From positions 1 through 19,461 of the forward strand of contig JAIRYL010000203.1 of the NCBI GenBank assembly GCA_031267775.1: a DNA stretch of 19,461 bases, in the 5' to 3' direction. The number at the start of each line of letters is the position of its first letter. Position 1 is the first letter of the stretch. This DNA is from Tannerellaceae bacterium. Its GTDB lineage: Bacteria > Bacteroidota > Bacteroidia > Bacteroidales > Tannerellaceae. Under the pieces are notes generated by a model. The model saw nothing but the letters and a program-made list of their open reading frames with translations, was not told where the DNA came from and ran no database searches. A program made the position numbers and the translations under genes. Of the stretch, positions 1 to 6,502 are shown in pieces.

Positions 1-124
1 GAACTGTTTTTTGCCAGACGAAGCCTGAAAGCGTGCGCATACCGGGGTATGTAAGCGCTTTCAGGCTGAAGGATGGCGGGAAACAGGCCGATAAATGTAT
101 GATTTATTTCCAGACGCCTTCTTA
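1..124 (-). repeat. Palindromic MITE-like element, copy A (truncated by window edge)
   Basis: This is the reverse complement of the elements at 14905-15066 and 15892-16071. The visible terminal inverted repeat is at about 97-124 and reads, on the minus strand, TAAGAAGGCGTCTGGAAATA and onward. A central hairpin at about 22-66 has arms GCCTGAAAGCG and CGCTTTCAGGC, a second stem CATAC/GTATG and loop CGGG. No coding capacity is visible. The other end lies outside the window. The hairpin arms differ from copies B and C at paired positions, so pairing is kept. It abuts the remains of a beta-barrel gene. The family name and mobilising transposase are unknown. Confidence 0.85.
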
Positions 125-360
125 GTTTATCCATAGGAGACGGGAAATTTAAAAGCATCTATTTTCCGGATTACAGGATCAATAAATTTCTGTATGGCCT
201 GAAATCCGAAGCAGGTATAAACGCCCGCCTTGCCAACAAACTTTATGCAGGCATAAATGCCGCCTGTTTTTATTACTTCAAAGAATTTGCCCGGTCTGAT
301 GTTGATAAATTAAAATGCAATGTATTTACCCTGACCCTGTTGATTGGGTATGAATTTTAA
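125..360 (+). pseudogene. 3' remnant of an outer-membrane beta-barrel protein gene
   Basis: The frame is open from 103 to the TAA at 358-360 but has no ATG start, and in-frame stops lie inside the adjacent repeat element (TAA at 52, TGA at 67 and 100). The roughly 78 translated residues alternate hydrophobic and polar residues and end in TLTLLIGYEF. A final antiparallel strand closing on an aromatic residue is typical of outer-membrane beta-barrel proteins. Segments such as YGLKSEAGINARLANKLYAG read like barrel strands. The best explanation is a gene interrupted or truncated by copy A. The family cannot be named from this fragment. The 5' part, if it survives, is outside the window. Confidence 0.55.
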
Positions 361-446
361 AGCAGCAAACGTATCATTTTGAAACGGTAGCCACAAATTG
401 ATTGTCATACGGGATGGCATATTTCCATGTAAAATAAATACAGCCT

Positions 447-465
447 CGCAGACCAGCGGTCTGCG
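447..465. other. Perfect 8-bp inverted repeat in the intergenic region
   Basis: CGCAGACC (447-454) and GGTCTGCG (458-465) flank a 3-nt loop. Neither strand has a run of T directly after the stem, so a standard intrinsic terminator is not supported. The rest of 361-571 shows no gene and no other recognisable element. Confidence 0.4.
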
Positions 466-571
466 AACAAAAACAACATTTTGCAGGTGATCCGAAGATT
501 GCCGTACGCCTCAAAATGAAGCGATTCTTTTTTTCTGTTGTAAAACATTATAAATAGCAAGCCGAATTAAT

Positions 572-579
572 TATCTTTG
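572..579 (+). promoter_or_regulatory. Candidate Bacteroidetes -7 box (TATCTTTG) for the DPP III gene
   Basis: TATCTTTG matches the Bacteroidetes primary sigma -7 consensus TAnnTTTG and lies 53 bases before the ATG at 633. No convincing TTTG -33 element sits at the usual 19-21 base spacing. It would serve the DPP III gene and probably the sigma gene behind it. Confidence 0.5.
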
Positions 580-632
580 TGTGGATACCATAGAAATAAA
601 TAACGTCATCTATTGGCAAAGCATAAAGAGAT

Positions 633-2690
633 ATGAAAAAAATAATTGTGTTATTCGTAACTGTACTGGCTATAGCCGGCTGTACAGACAAACAAAAAAC
701 AGCAAAGGAACGCATGAACAAACAGGAATTTAACTATGTGGCAGATCAATTTGCCGATTTACAGATACTGCGCTACCGGGTATCGGGATTTGAAAACCTC
801 CCTTTACAGCAAAAACAATTGCTCTATCACCTGTCGGAAGCGGCGCTAATGGGCAGGGATATATTGTACGACCAGAACAACCGTTACAACCTGGCAATCC
901 GGCGCTTGCTCGAAGCCGTCTACCTGGATTACCGGGGCGACCGGCATGCCGAACCGTTCCGGGCGCTCGAAGTCTACCTGAAGCGTATCTGGTTTGCAAA
1001 CGGCATTCATCATCATTATGGCGAAGATAAGTTCAATCCGGGATTCTCGCCGGAGTTTCTGGCAGATTGCATTCGCCGGATCGATGCGTCCCGGCTTCCG
1101 CTTCGTCCCGAACAAACGGCCAACCAGCTTATGGCCGAAGTTTTCCCGGTTATATTCAATCCGGCAGTCATGCCTAAAAAGACCGTTCAAAGCGGCAATC
1201 AGGATTTGATCGCCGCCTCTTCCAATAATTATTATGCCGGCGGCCTCACCCAAAAAGAAGTAGAAGATTTTTACGCAAAAATGGTTGATCCAAATAACGC
1301 CACTCCCGTATCCTATGGCCTGAACAGCCGTCTGGTAAAGGAAGAAGACGGAACAATCGCCGAAAAAGTATGGCGCCAGGGAGGCCTCTACACCCAAGCT
1401 ATCGAAAGGATTACCGGCGAACTCGAAAAAGCGATTCCCTATACCGAAAACAGTAAACAAAAAGCCGTTATAGAAAAGCTTATCGAATATTATAAAACAG
1501 GCGATTTAAAAACATTCGACCAGTATGCTATCCTTTGGGTAGAAGATACGGCTTCGGACGTCGACTTTGTCAACGGCTTTACAGAAACCTACGGCGATCC
1601 GCTCGGCATAAAAGCCAGTTGGGAATCTACCGTTAATTTCATCAATAAAGAAGCAACCAAACGGACAAGGGTAATCAGCGACGCCGCCCAGTGGTTCGAG
1701 AATCATTCTCCGATAGACGAACGCTTTAAAAAGAAAGAAGTCAAAGGGGTAAGCGCCAAAGTAATTACCGTTTCCATGCTGGGCGGAGATTGTTATCCGG
1801 CCACTCCGATTGGTATCAACCTGCCGAATGCAGACTGGATTCGCCGCGATCACGGTTCTAAATCGGTAACCATCGAAAATATCACCGAAGCGTACGACAG
1901 GGCTTCGCAGGGAAGCGGATTTAACGAAGAGTTTGTTTGGAGCGACGCCGAACGAAACGCCATCCAAAAATATGGTTTTATTACAGACAACCTGCATACG
2001 GATTTGCACGAATGTCTCGGACACGGTTCGGGAATCATCCTCCCGGGCGTCGACCCAAATGCTTTAAAAGCCTATAGTTCTACGCTGGAAGAAACGCGCG
2101 CCGACTTGTTCGGCCTCTATTACCTGGCCGATCCCAAATTGGTGGAATTGGGATTAACGCCAGACGCCAGCGCTTACAAAGCCGAATATTACAAATACAT
2201 GATGAATGGTTTGATGACGCAGTTAGTACGCATCGAACCGGGTAAAGATATAGAAGAATCGCACATGCGTAACCGGCAACTGATTGCCGGGTGGGCGTAC
2301 GAAAAAGGAAAAGCCGGCAACGTGGTTTCTTTTGAAAAGAAAAACGGTAAAACATACGTCCTTATAAACGACTATGCCAAATTACGCGGCTTATTCGGCA
2401 CATTACTTGCCGAAATACAGCGCATAAAAAGCGAAGGCGACTTCAAAGCCGGGCAGAAATTAGTAGAAGACTATGCCGTAAAAGTAAACCGGCCGCTACA
2501 TGCGGAAATCCTTGAACGATATGCCCGGTTAAACTTATCGCCCTACAAAGGCTTTGTCAATCCGGTCATGAAAGAAATCAAAAATAATCGTGGCGAAGTG
2601 ACAGACGTTATAGTAGACTATACCGAAGGATACGCCCAACAAATGCTCCGTTACAGCAAAGACTACTCTTTCCTGCCGGCGTACAACTAA
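633..2690 (+). CDS. Dipeptidyl peptidase III, M49 family metallopeptidase, lipoprotein
   Basis: The 685-residue protein starts with a lipoprotein signal peptide ending in LAIAGC (Cys17), so it should be anchored in a membrane facing the periplasm. DPP III removes dipeptides from the N-terminus of short peptides. The zinc motif HEXXGH is present as HECLGH at residues 459-464, and the second motif EExRAD is EETRAD at 486-491. By family knowledge H459, H464 and E487 bind zinc and E460 is catalytic. Cysteine within the HECLGH motif and this length are typical of Bacteroides-type DPP III. The start is supported by the signal peptide. The stop is only 8 bases from the sigma factor ATG, so co-transcription is likely. 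No frameshift or lost catalytic residue is seen. Confidence 0.93.
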   Translation: MKKIIVLFVTVLAIAGCTDKQKTAKERMNKQEFNYVADQFADLQILRYRVSGFENLPLQQKQLLYHLSEAALMGRDILYDQNNRYNLAIRRLLEAVYLDYRGDRHAEPFRALEVYLKRIWFANGIHHHYGEDKFNPGFSPEFLADCIRRIDASRLPLRPEQTANQLMAEVFPVIFNPAVMPKKTVQSGNQDLIAASSNNYYAGGLTQKEVEDFYAKMVDPNNATPVSYGLNSRLVKEEDGTIAEKVWRQGGLYTQAIERITGELEKAIPYTENSKQKAVIEKLIEYYKTGDLKTFDQYAILWVEDTASDVDFVNGFTETYGDPLGIKASWESTVNFINKEATKRTRVISDAAQWFENHSPIDERFKKKEVKGVSAKVITVSMLGGDCYPATPIGINLPNADWIRRDHGSKSVTIENITEAYDRASQGSGFNEEFVWSDAERNAIQKYGFITDNLHTDLHECLGHGSGIILPGVDPNALKAYSSTLEETRADLFGLYYLADPKLVELGLTPDASAYKAEYYKYMMNGLMTQLVRIEPGKDIEESHMRNRQLIAGWAYEKGKAGNVVSFEKKNGKTYVLINDYAKLRGLFGTLLAEIQRIKSEGDFKAGQKLVEDYAVKVNRPLHAEILERYARLNLSPYKGFVNPVMKEIKNNRGEVTDVIVDYTEGYAQQMLRYSKDYSFLPAYN

Positions 2691-2698
2691 AAAAATTT

Positions 2699-3259
2699 AT
2701 GGTAGAATCTGTCCATCATAATACATTTAAACAACTGTTTACTAATTATTACGGAAGATTTGTTCGTTTTGCTAATACGTATGTGCGCAACCTGGCTGTG
2801 GCCGAAGATTTTACTGCGGAAGCCTTCATGCATTATTGGGAGCGCCGCGATTCGCTGGATACAAACCTGAACGTGCCGGCCTACATCCTGACAATTATAA
2901 AAAACAAAAGCCTGAATTACCTGGAACACATACAGGTTCGCAAAGCTACGGCCGAGAAAATCAGGAATCATGCCGAATGGGAGCTGCATACGCGAATCAT
3001 CACATTAGAAGCCTGCAATCCCGACGAACTGTTCGCTGCCGAAGTAATGGAAATCGTTGCCAAAACGTTGGAGTCTATGCCGGAAAAAACCCGGAAAATC
3101 TTTGAGTTAAGTCGCTTTCATAATAAATCGTATACAGAAATTGCCAATCAATTAGGCCTCTCGGAAAAGAGCGTTGAGTTTCATATCTCTAAATCGATCA
3201 AACGGCTGAGAAATAAACTGAAAGACTATCTTCCGGTTTTTCTGTCTTCCCTGTTCTAA
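2699..3259 (+). CDS. RNA polymerase ECF-type sigma-70 factor (FecI-like)
   Basis: The protein has 186 residues, the normal size for Bacteroidetes ECF sigma factors. Region 2 lies at about residues 8-75 (YYGRFVRFANTYVRN, EDFTAEAFMHYWERR). Region 4 lies at about 125-178 and carries the helix-turn-helix signature SYTEIANQLGLSEKSVEFHI. It should direct RNA polymerase to the SusC/SusD-type operon when FecR releases it. Its partner fecR is not adjacent but begins at 5413, past a restriction-modification cassette on the other strand. It starts 8 bases after the DPP III stop, so expression probably depends at least partly on that gene's promoter. Confidence 0.93.
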   Translation: MVESVHHNTFKQLFTNYYGRFVRFANTYVRNLAVAEDFTAEAFMHYWERRDSLDTNLNVPAYILTIIKNKSLNYLEHIQVRKATAEKIRNHAEWELHTRIITLEACNPDELFAAEVMEIVAKTLESMPEKTRKIFELSRFHNKSYTEIANQLGLSEKSVEFHISKSIKRLRNKLKDYLPVFLSSLF

Positions 3260-3307
3260 AAAAACGCGATACCTTCCTGAATAAAAGATAGTGTCCCGTT
3301 TTTTATA
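3258..3307. terminator. Possible bidirectional terminator between convergent genes
   Basis: An A-rich arm just after the sigma stop (AAAAAACG, about 3259-3266) can pair with CGTTTTTT (about 3298-3305), leaving a loop of about 30 bases. The stem is A/T-rich with mismatches, so it is weak. Its placement between two convergent genes is the main support. Confidence 0.3.
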
Positions 3308-3315
3308 CGCGGCGT

Positions 3316-4245
3316 TCATTGCCTGCATCCCAGCGCAAGTTCCAACTGTTTCATTTGCGGCTTCTCTTTTAACCCGTGATTGTGCTGTGCAAATTCGTTT
3401 GTATCGAAATTGCAGACAAGCGCTTCAACTACCTCGCGCCGATTTTCGATATTACCGCCATTAAGATAAAAATGCTCTTTGGTGAGGATGTTAAATGTAT
3501 GCCAGTATTTTTTTATCATCTCATTTTCACGCCAATCGTTGTGATGCCAGGTAGAGAGAATGAATTTCGCTTTCGTGTTGCAGAGTAAATTAAATAATTG
3601 TTCTTCATCCTTTTCAGTCCATCCGTTATAGTAATCCACATGACGGCCATAATACGGCGGGTCGCAATAGATTATGTCGTCTTCGGTTGCCAGCGGAATG
3701 ATTTCCATGAATGATTTGTTGTAAAAAATCCAGTCAGGTTCAGGTTGGATAACTTGCGATACGGCGTCTATTTGGTTGATTATTTTTGTAATGTATGCCT
3801 GTGCAAAACGGTCGGGTTTCTTACAAAACGGGATATTCCAGTTTCCCTTGCTTCCAAAGCGCATCATGCCGTTAAATCCCGCACGGGAAAGGAAGATAAA
3901 ATCAAATGGAGAATATTCCCCGCTATTGAAGCGAGAACGTACGGTCAGATAATGGTCGTAACCGTCGTTTCCCGCTTTTCTTAATTTTTCGCCTTCTTCC
4001 CTGAGATACTGTTTCATTCGCGAAGAGGTTATTTTTTGTATCTGAACCGATTGGTAGAAATTAATAATGTGCGGATTGGTATCATTGAGAATGGCTCTTT
4101 TGTATCCTGCGTTAAAAGCGACCACGCCTGTTCCCAGAAACGGTTCTATCCACCGTCCGTTTACTTTCGGGGCGACATTTTGAATCCAGGGAACAAGTTT
4201 GGTTTTGATACCCTGGCTTTTGATGGGAGGAACAATTACTTTCAT
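3316..4245 (-). CDS. M.EcoRV-like DNA adenine N6-methyltransferase (D12 class)
   Basis: The 309-residue enzyme should methylate adenine in GATATC and protect the host from the neighbouring nuclease. The AdoMet-binding motif I is EPFLGTG (about 34-40) and the catalytic motif IV is DPPY (195-198), with target-recognition sequence between them as in D12 (Dam-type) enzymes. The start PPIKSQGIKTKLVP and the blocks FCKKP.RFAQAYITKI.NQ, GRHVDYYN and STWHHND.REN match M.EcoRV as I remember it, which is about 298 residues. The ATG follows the nuclease stop by one base (TGAcATG), so the genes are translationally coupled. Base composition is visibly AT-richer than the flanking genes, suggesting acquisition by transfer. 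Plain Dam (GATC) specificity is less likely given the partner. Confidence 0.9.
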   Translation of the reverse strand: MKVIVPPIKSQGIKTKLVPWIQNVAPKVNGRWIEPFLGTGVVAFNAGYKRAILNDTNPHIINFYQSVQIQKITSSRMKQYLREEGEKLRKAGNDGYDHYLTVRSRFNSGEYSPFDFIFLSRAGFNGMMRFGSKGNWNIPFCKKPDRFAQAYITKIINQIDAVSQVIQPEPDWIFYNKSFMEIIPLATEDDIIYCDPPYYGRHVDYYNGWTEKDEEQLFNLLCNTKAKFILSTWHHNDWRENEMIKKYWHTFNILTKEHFYLNGGNIENRREVVEALVCNFDTNEFAQHNHGLKEKPQMKQLELALGCRQ

Positions 4246-4246
4246 G

Positions 4247-5134
4247 TCAATATTTTTTTACGATTTTATTCCATAAATCCGAGCGTCCTTTAAATTCCAA
4301 GAAGTCTCTTAAATTAGTAATTTTGATGGTTTTCCCATTCTTCAGCATGGTTGCCGAACCAAAATTCATCCAATACTCGTCAAACCATTCTTCGCCAAGC
4401 CGGCTGAAAATGCCGTTTTCAGCTTTTAAATCTTCCGGATTTAGCGTACAGCCAATATTTGCCGTATTGCCGGAACCCTGTTTGTCGCTCGCTATTTTCC
4501 ATTTTTCGGCAGCAAAGAAATCAAAATTTTTAATGACGGAAGTTATTGATTTTAGATTTTCTACAGTTGTCGCTTCACGTTCGCCAACTTTTACAACTGT
4601 CGTTTCGTGTTTTTCCTGCAGTTCCTGTACGCAATAAATTTCGGTTTCAGAAATATCCAAATCGGCTCTTGTATAAATAATTCCCAGACAAAAATGACCG
4701 GCATATTGATTATAGGGGAATTGAATATTTTTCTGTTTGTCACGTTCTTTAAAATATACGCCGTGACTGCCGAGCGTGAAACTTGCAATACCGCTCTTTT
4801 TACGATAAGTCGTTTTTAAATCGACTGCAAATTTTATACGTTCATCCTGTCTGTTAACAAAAGTCAAGTCGGGGTAATAATTTTGCTGTTCCGCTAAAAT
4901 GATATTGTACCCTGTTTTTTTTGCAAATTGAATAATCTGCGGAAATGTGTGTATTTCAAGTATTTTTGAGATAATTTTAGTGTCGGATGAAATTGTATAA
5001 ATGTTTTTGTAAACATCTATGAATCCTTTTACCGACCATTCGCCTGTTTCGGTTGCGACATATTGCCGCAATTTCCCGGCAAAAGCATCCAATGCTTTTT
5101 TGAAATCGGATTTATATTTTTCTTTACTCGTCAT
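4247..5134 (-). CDS. EcoRV-like type II restriction endonuclease (predicted GATATC)
   Basis: The 295-residue protein aligns by eye with EcoRV through most of its length. Active-site residues fall in place: E60 (SKILE, EcoRV E45), P88-D89 (YYPD, EcoRV D74) and D105-x-K107 (VDLKTTY, EcoRV D90/K92). The Q-loop QQN is at 83-85, and the recognition loop GSGNT at 220-224 matches EcoRV GSGNT (about 182-186), with Ala where EcoRV has a second Thr. It should make a blunt cut in GATATC as a dimer. It is about 50 residues longer than EcoRV, with about 15 extra at the N-terminus and roughly 20 inserted near 175-200. It is co-directional with the methylase, which starts one base after its stop. Its own ATG overlaps the stop of a short upstream ORF. 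Confidence 0.92.
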   Translation of the reverse strand: MTSKEKYKSDFKKALDAFAGKLRQYVATETGEWSVKGFIDVYKNIYTISSDTKIISKILEIHTFPQIIQFAKKTGYNIILAEQQNYYPDLTFVNRQDERIKFAVDLKTTYRKKSGIASFTLGSHGVYFKERDKQKNIQFPYNQYAGHFCLGIIYTRADLDISETEIYCVQELQEKHETTVVKVGEREATTVENLKSITSVIKNFDFFAAEKWKIASDKQGSGNTANIGCTLNPEDLKAENGIFSRLGEEWFDEYWMNFGSATMLKNGKTIKITNLRDFLEFKGRSDLWNKIVKKY

Positions 5135-5208
5135 TATTTTTCAAGTTTTTCAATGAATGTTTTGTTAGAGAAATCATACGCTTGTACTCTCTGACAGACG
5201 TCTTCCAT
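5134..5208 (-). CDS. Short 24-codon ORF coupled to the restriction nuclease gene
   Basis: ATG at 5208 opens a 24-residue frame beginning MEDVCQRVQAYDF and ending IEKLEK. Its TAA stop shares a base with the nuclease ATG (TAATG), the classic termination-reinitiation arrangement. The frame is open upstream only to a TAG at 5233-5235. I do not recognise the peptide. It could be a coupled leader peptide controlling nuclease translation, the end of a decayed upstream gene (for example a control protein), or chance. Composition looks protein-like (charged and amphipathic), but the length gives little support. Confidence 0.35.
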   Translation of the reverse strand: MEDVCQRVQAYDFSNKTFIEKLEK

Positions 5209-5412
5209 AATGCAATTATAAGAATATTTTTTCTATTTAACACATTCTTTCTCTGTCTCTGTCTTTTTCGGAGTATCCGAGTAGTTGTGAAATACGAATA
5301 CGCAGATGAATATCTTTTGAAAATATGCACAAAAGTCAAATTTTCTTTAGGGGGATTACGTCTTGAACTGTTATTCATACGGCGGGGAAAGATATCCCTG
5401 TCGGAATGAGAT
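5209..5412 (+). promoter_or_regulatory. Intergenic region between divergent nuclease and fecR genes
   Basis: This region must hold the promoter for the restriction cassette (minus strand) and any promoter for fecR-susCD (plus strand). A CTTTAGGGGGATT segment at about 5345-5357 resembles, from memory, the TAGGGG-containing spacer often found between sigma and anti-sigma genes in Bacteroidetes. If so, native fecR upstream DNA resumes by about 5335 and the cassette junction lies left of it. One GATATC site occurs at 5391-5396. No clean TAnnTTTG box was found for the minus-strand genes. Confidence 0.35.
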
Positions 5413-6339
5413 ATGAAAAAAGAAACGCTCCGTATGTTTTTTGAAGGTCTTGCTTCCCTGGAAGAAGAACAGCAAATCCGCCATTGGATGGAGGCCTCTC
5501 CCGATAACGAGCAAACTTTATACAAAGAACGTAAGCTATTCGACGCAATCACTTTATTAGCCCAAACAAGCCATAAGAAAAGCGCCAGTCGTCAACGAAC
5601 GTTTTTGCTCGAATGGCTGAAAATAGCCGCCGCCGTTTTACTGACGGCCGGCGCCGGTTGGCTATATACAAGTTACCGGGAATCATCCGCTCCCGTAGCG
5701 ATGCAGTCTATCGTAGTCCCGGCCGGGCAACGGATAAATATTTCATTGCCGGATGGAACAAACGTATGGTTAAACGCCCGCTCGGAGCTGAAATATCCGG
5801 TTTCCTTCAACAAAAAGGAACGGCGCCTGCACCTGAATGGGGAAGCCTATTTTGAAGTAACGGAAAACAAAGAAAAACCTTTTATTGTCAGTACCGGTCA
5901 AGGAAGCGTGGAAGCGCTGGGAACAGACTTCAACGTGGAAGCCTACAGCGAAAAAGGCAATTTTGAAACAACGCTGATGAAAGGGCGGGTAAGAGTGTTA
6001 TCGCCGGACAACCGGGCGGCGGTTTATCTCTCTCCCGATAATAAGGCGGTTTTAAAAGACGGCAAATTTATCGTCGAACGGGTAGACGATTATACCGAAT
6101 ACCGCTGGATAGAAGGACTGATCTGCTTCAAAAACGAACCGTTTGTCGAAATCATGAAAACATTTGAAAAATATTACGGCGTAACCGTAGAAGTAAAAAA
6201 CCGGCAAGCCCGGAAATACATGTACACCGGAAAATTCAGGCATACCGACGGCATAGATTATGCCTTGCGGGTATTGCAGAAAGATATTCGCTTTTCGTTT
6301 TCACGCGACGACGAAAATCATATTATTTACATAGAATAA
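5413..6339 (+). CDS. FecR family anti-sigma factor
   Basis: The 308-residue inner-membrane protein holds the ECF sigma factor inactive and relays the signal from the STN domain of the SusC-like transporter. The cytoplasmic N-terminal part (1-65) contains the acidic/aromatic sigma-binding segment, including EEEQQIRHWMEASPDNE. One membrane helix lies at about 69-87 (WLKIAAAVLLTAGAGWLY). The periplasmic FecR domain follows at about 98-200 (VPAGQRINISLPDGTNVWLN, LNGEAYFEV, ALGTDFNVEAY), then a C-terminal DUF4974-type domain at about 235-308. An in-frame TGA at 5407-5409 fixes the start. The susC-like gene follows after 163 bases. The cognate sigma gene is separated from it by the restriction cassette. 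Confidence 0.93.
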   Translation: MKKETLRMFFEGLASLEEEQQIRHWMEASPDNEQTLYKERKLFDAITLLAQTSHKKSASRQRTFLLEWLKIAAAVLLTAGAGWLYTSYRESSAPVAMQSIVVPAGQRINISLPDGTNVWLNARSELKYPVSFNKKERRLHLNGEAYFEVTENKEKPFIVSTGQGSVEALGTDFNVEAYSEKGNFETTLMKGRVRVLSPDNRAAVYLSPDNKAVLKDGKFIVERVDDYTEYRWIEGLICFKNEPFVEIMKTFEKYYGVTVEVKNRQARKYMYTGKFRHTDGIDYALRVLQKDIRFSFSRDDENHIIYIE

Positions 6340-6416
6340 AGTCATTAAAAAAACCCTGTTTGTTAACTAAAAAAAGATATTGCCTATGATAAAACAAAAG
6401 ATAGCCTGACAAAAAA

Positions 6417-6446
6417 TGCCGGCAAGCGCACCACCGCTTACCAGCA
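6417..6446 (+). other. Imperfect hairpin in the susC leader region
   Basis: TGCCGGCAAGCG (6417-6428) faces CGCTTACCAGCA (6435-6446) across the loop CACCAC, with two C/A mismatches. No T-run follows, so it is not a standard terminator. It could modulate or stabilise the fecR-susC transcript. The remainder of 6340-6502 shows no gene and no clear -7 box. Confidence 0.3.
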
Positions 6447-6502
6447 TCCGTTAACACAATTTTCAAAACAAACTGTATTAATTTTCAAAACATTACAAAG
6501 AT

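Noticed and set aside
447..465. Intrinsic terminator upstream of the DPP III gene
   Set aside because: Good stem but no T-run on either strand.
846..1460. 204-codon minus-strand frame inside the DPP III gene
   Set aside because: Antisense shadow of a well-supported metallopeptidase; no recognisable motif.
3316..5134. DpnII/Dam-type (GATC) restriction system
   Set aside because: The methylase is D12 class like Dam, but the partner nuclease carries EcoRV active-site and recognition-loop residues and the methylase blocks match M.EcoRV, so GATATC is favoured.
5124..5552. 142-codon minus-strand frame overlapping fecR and the nuclease start
   Set aside because: Its N-terminal half is antisense to fecR and it is rich in Arg/Ser with no motif. 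The other frame, ending TAATG at the nuclease start, is the better candidate.
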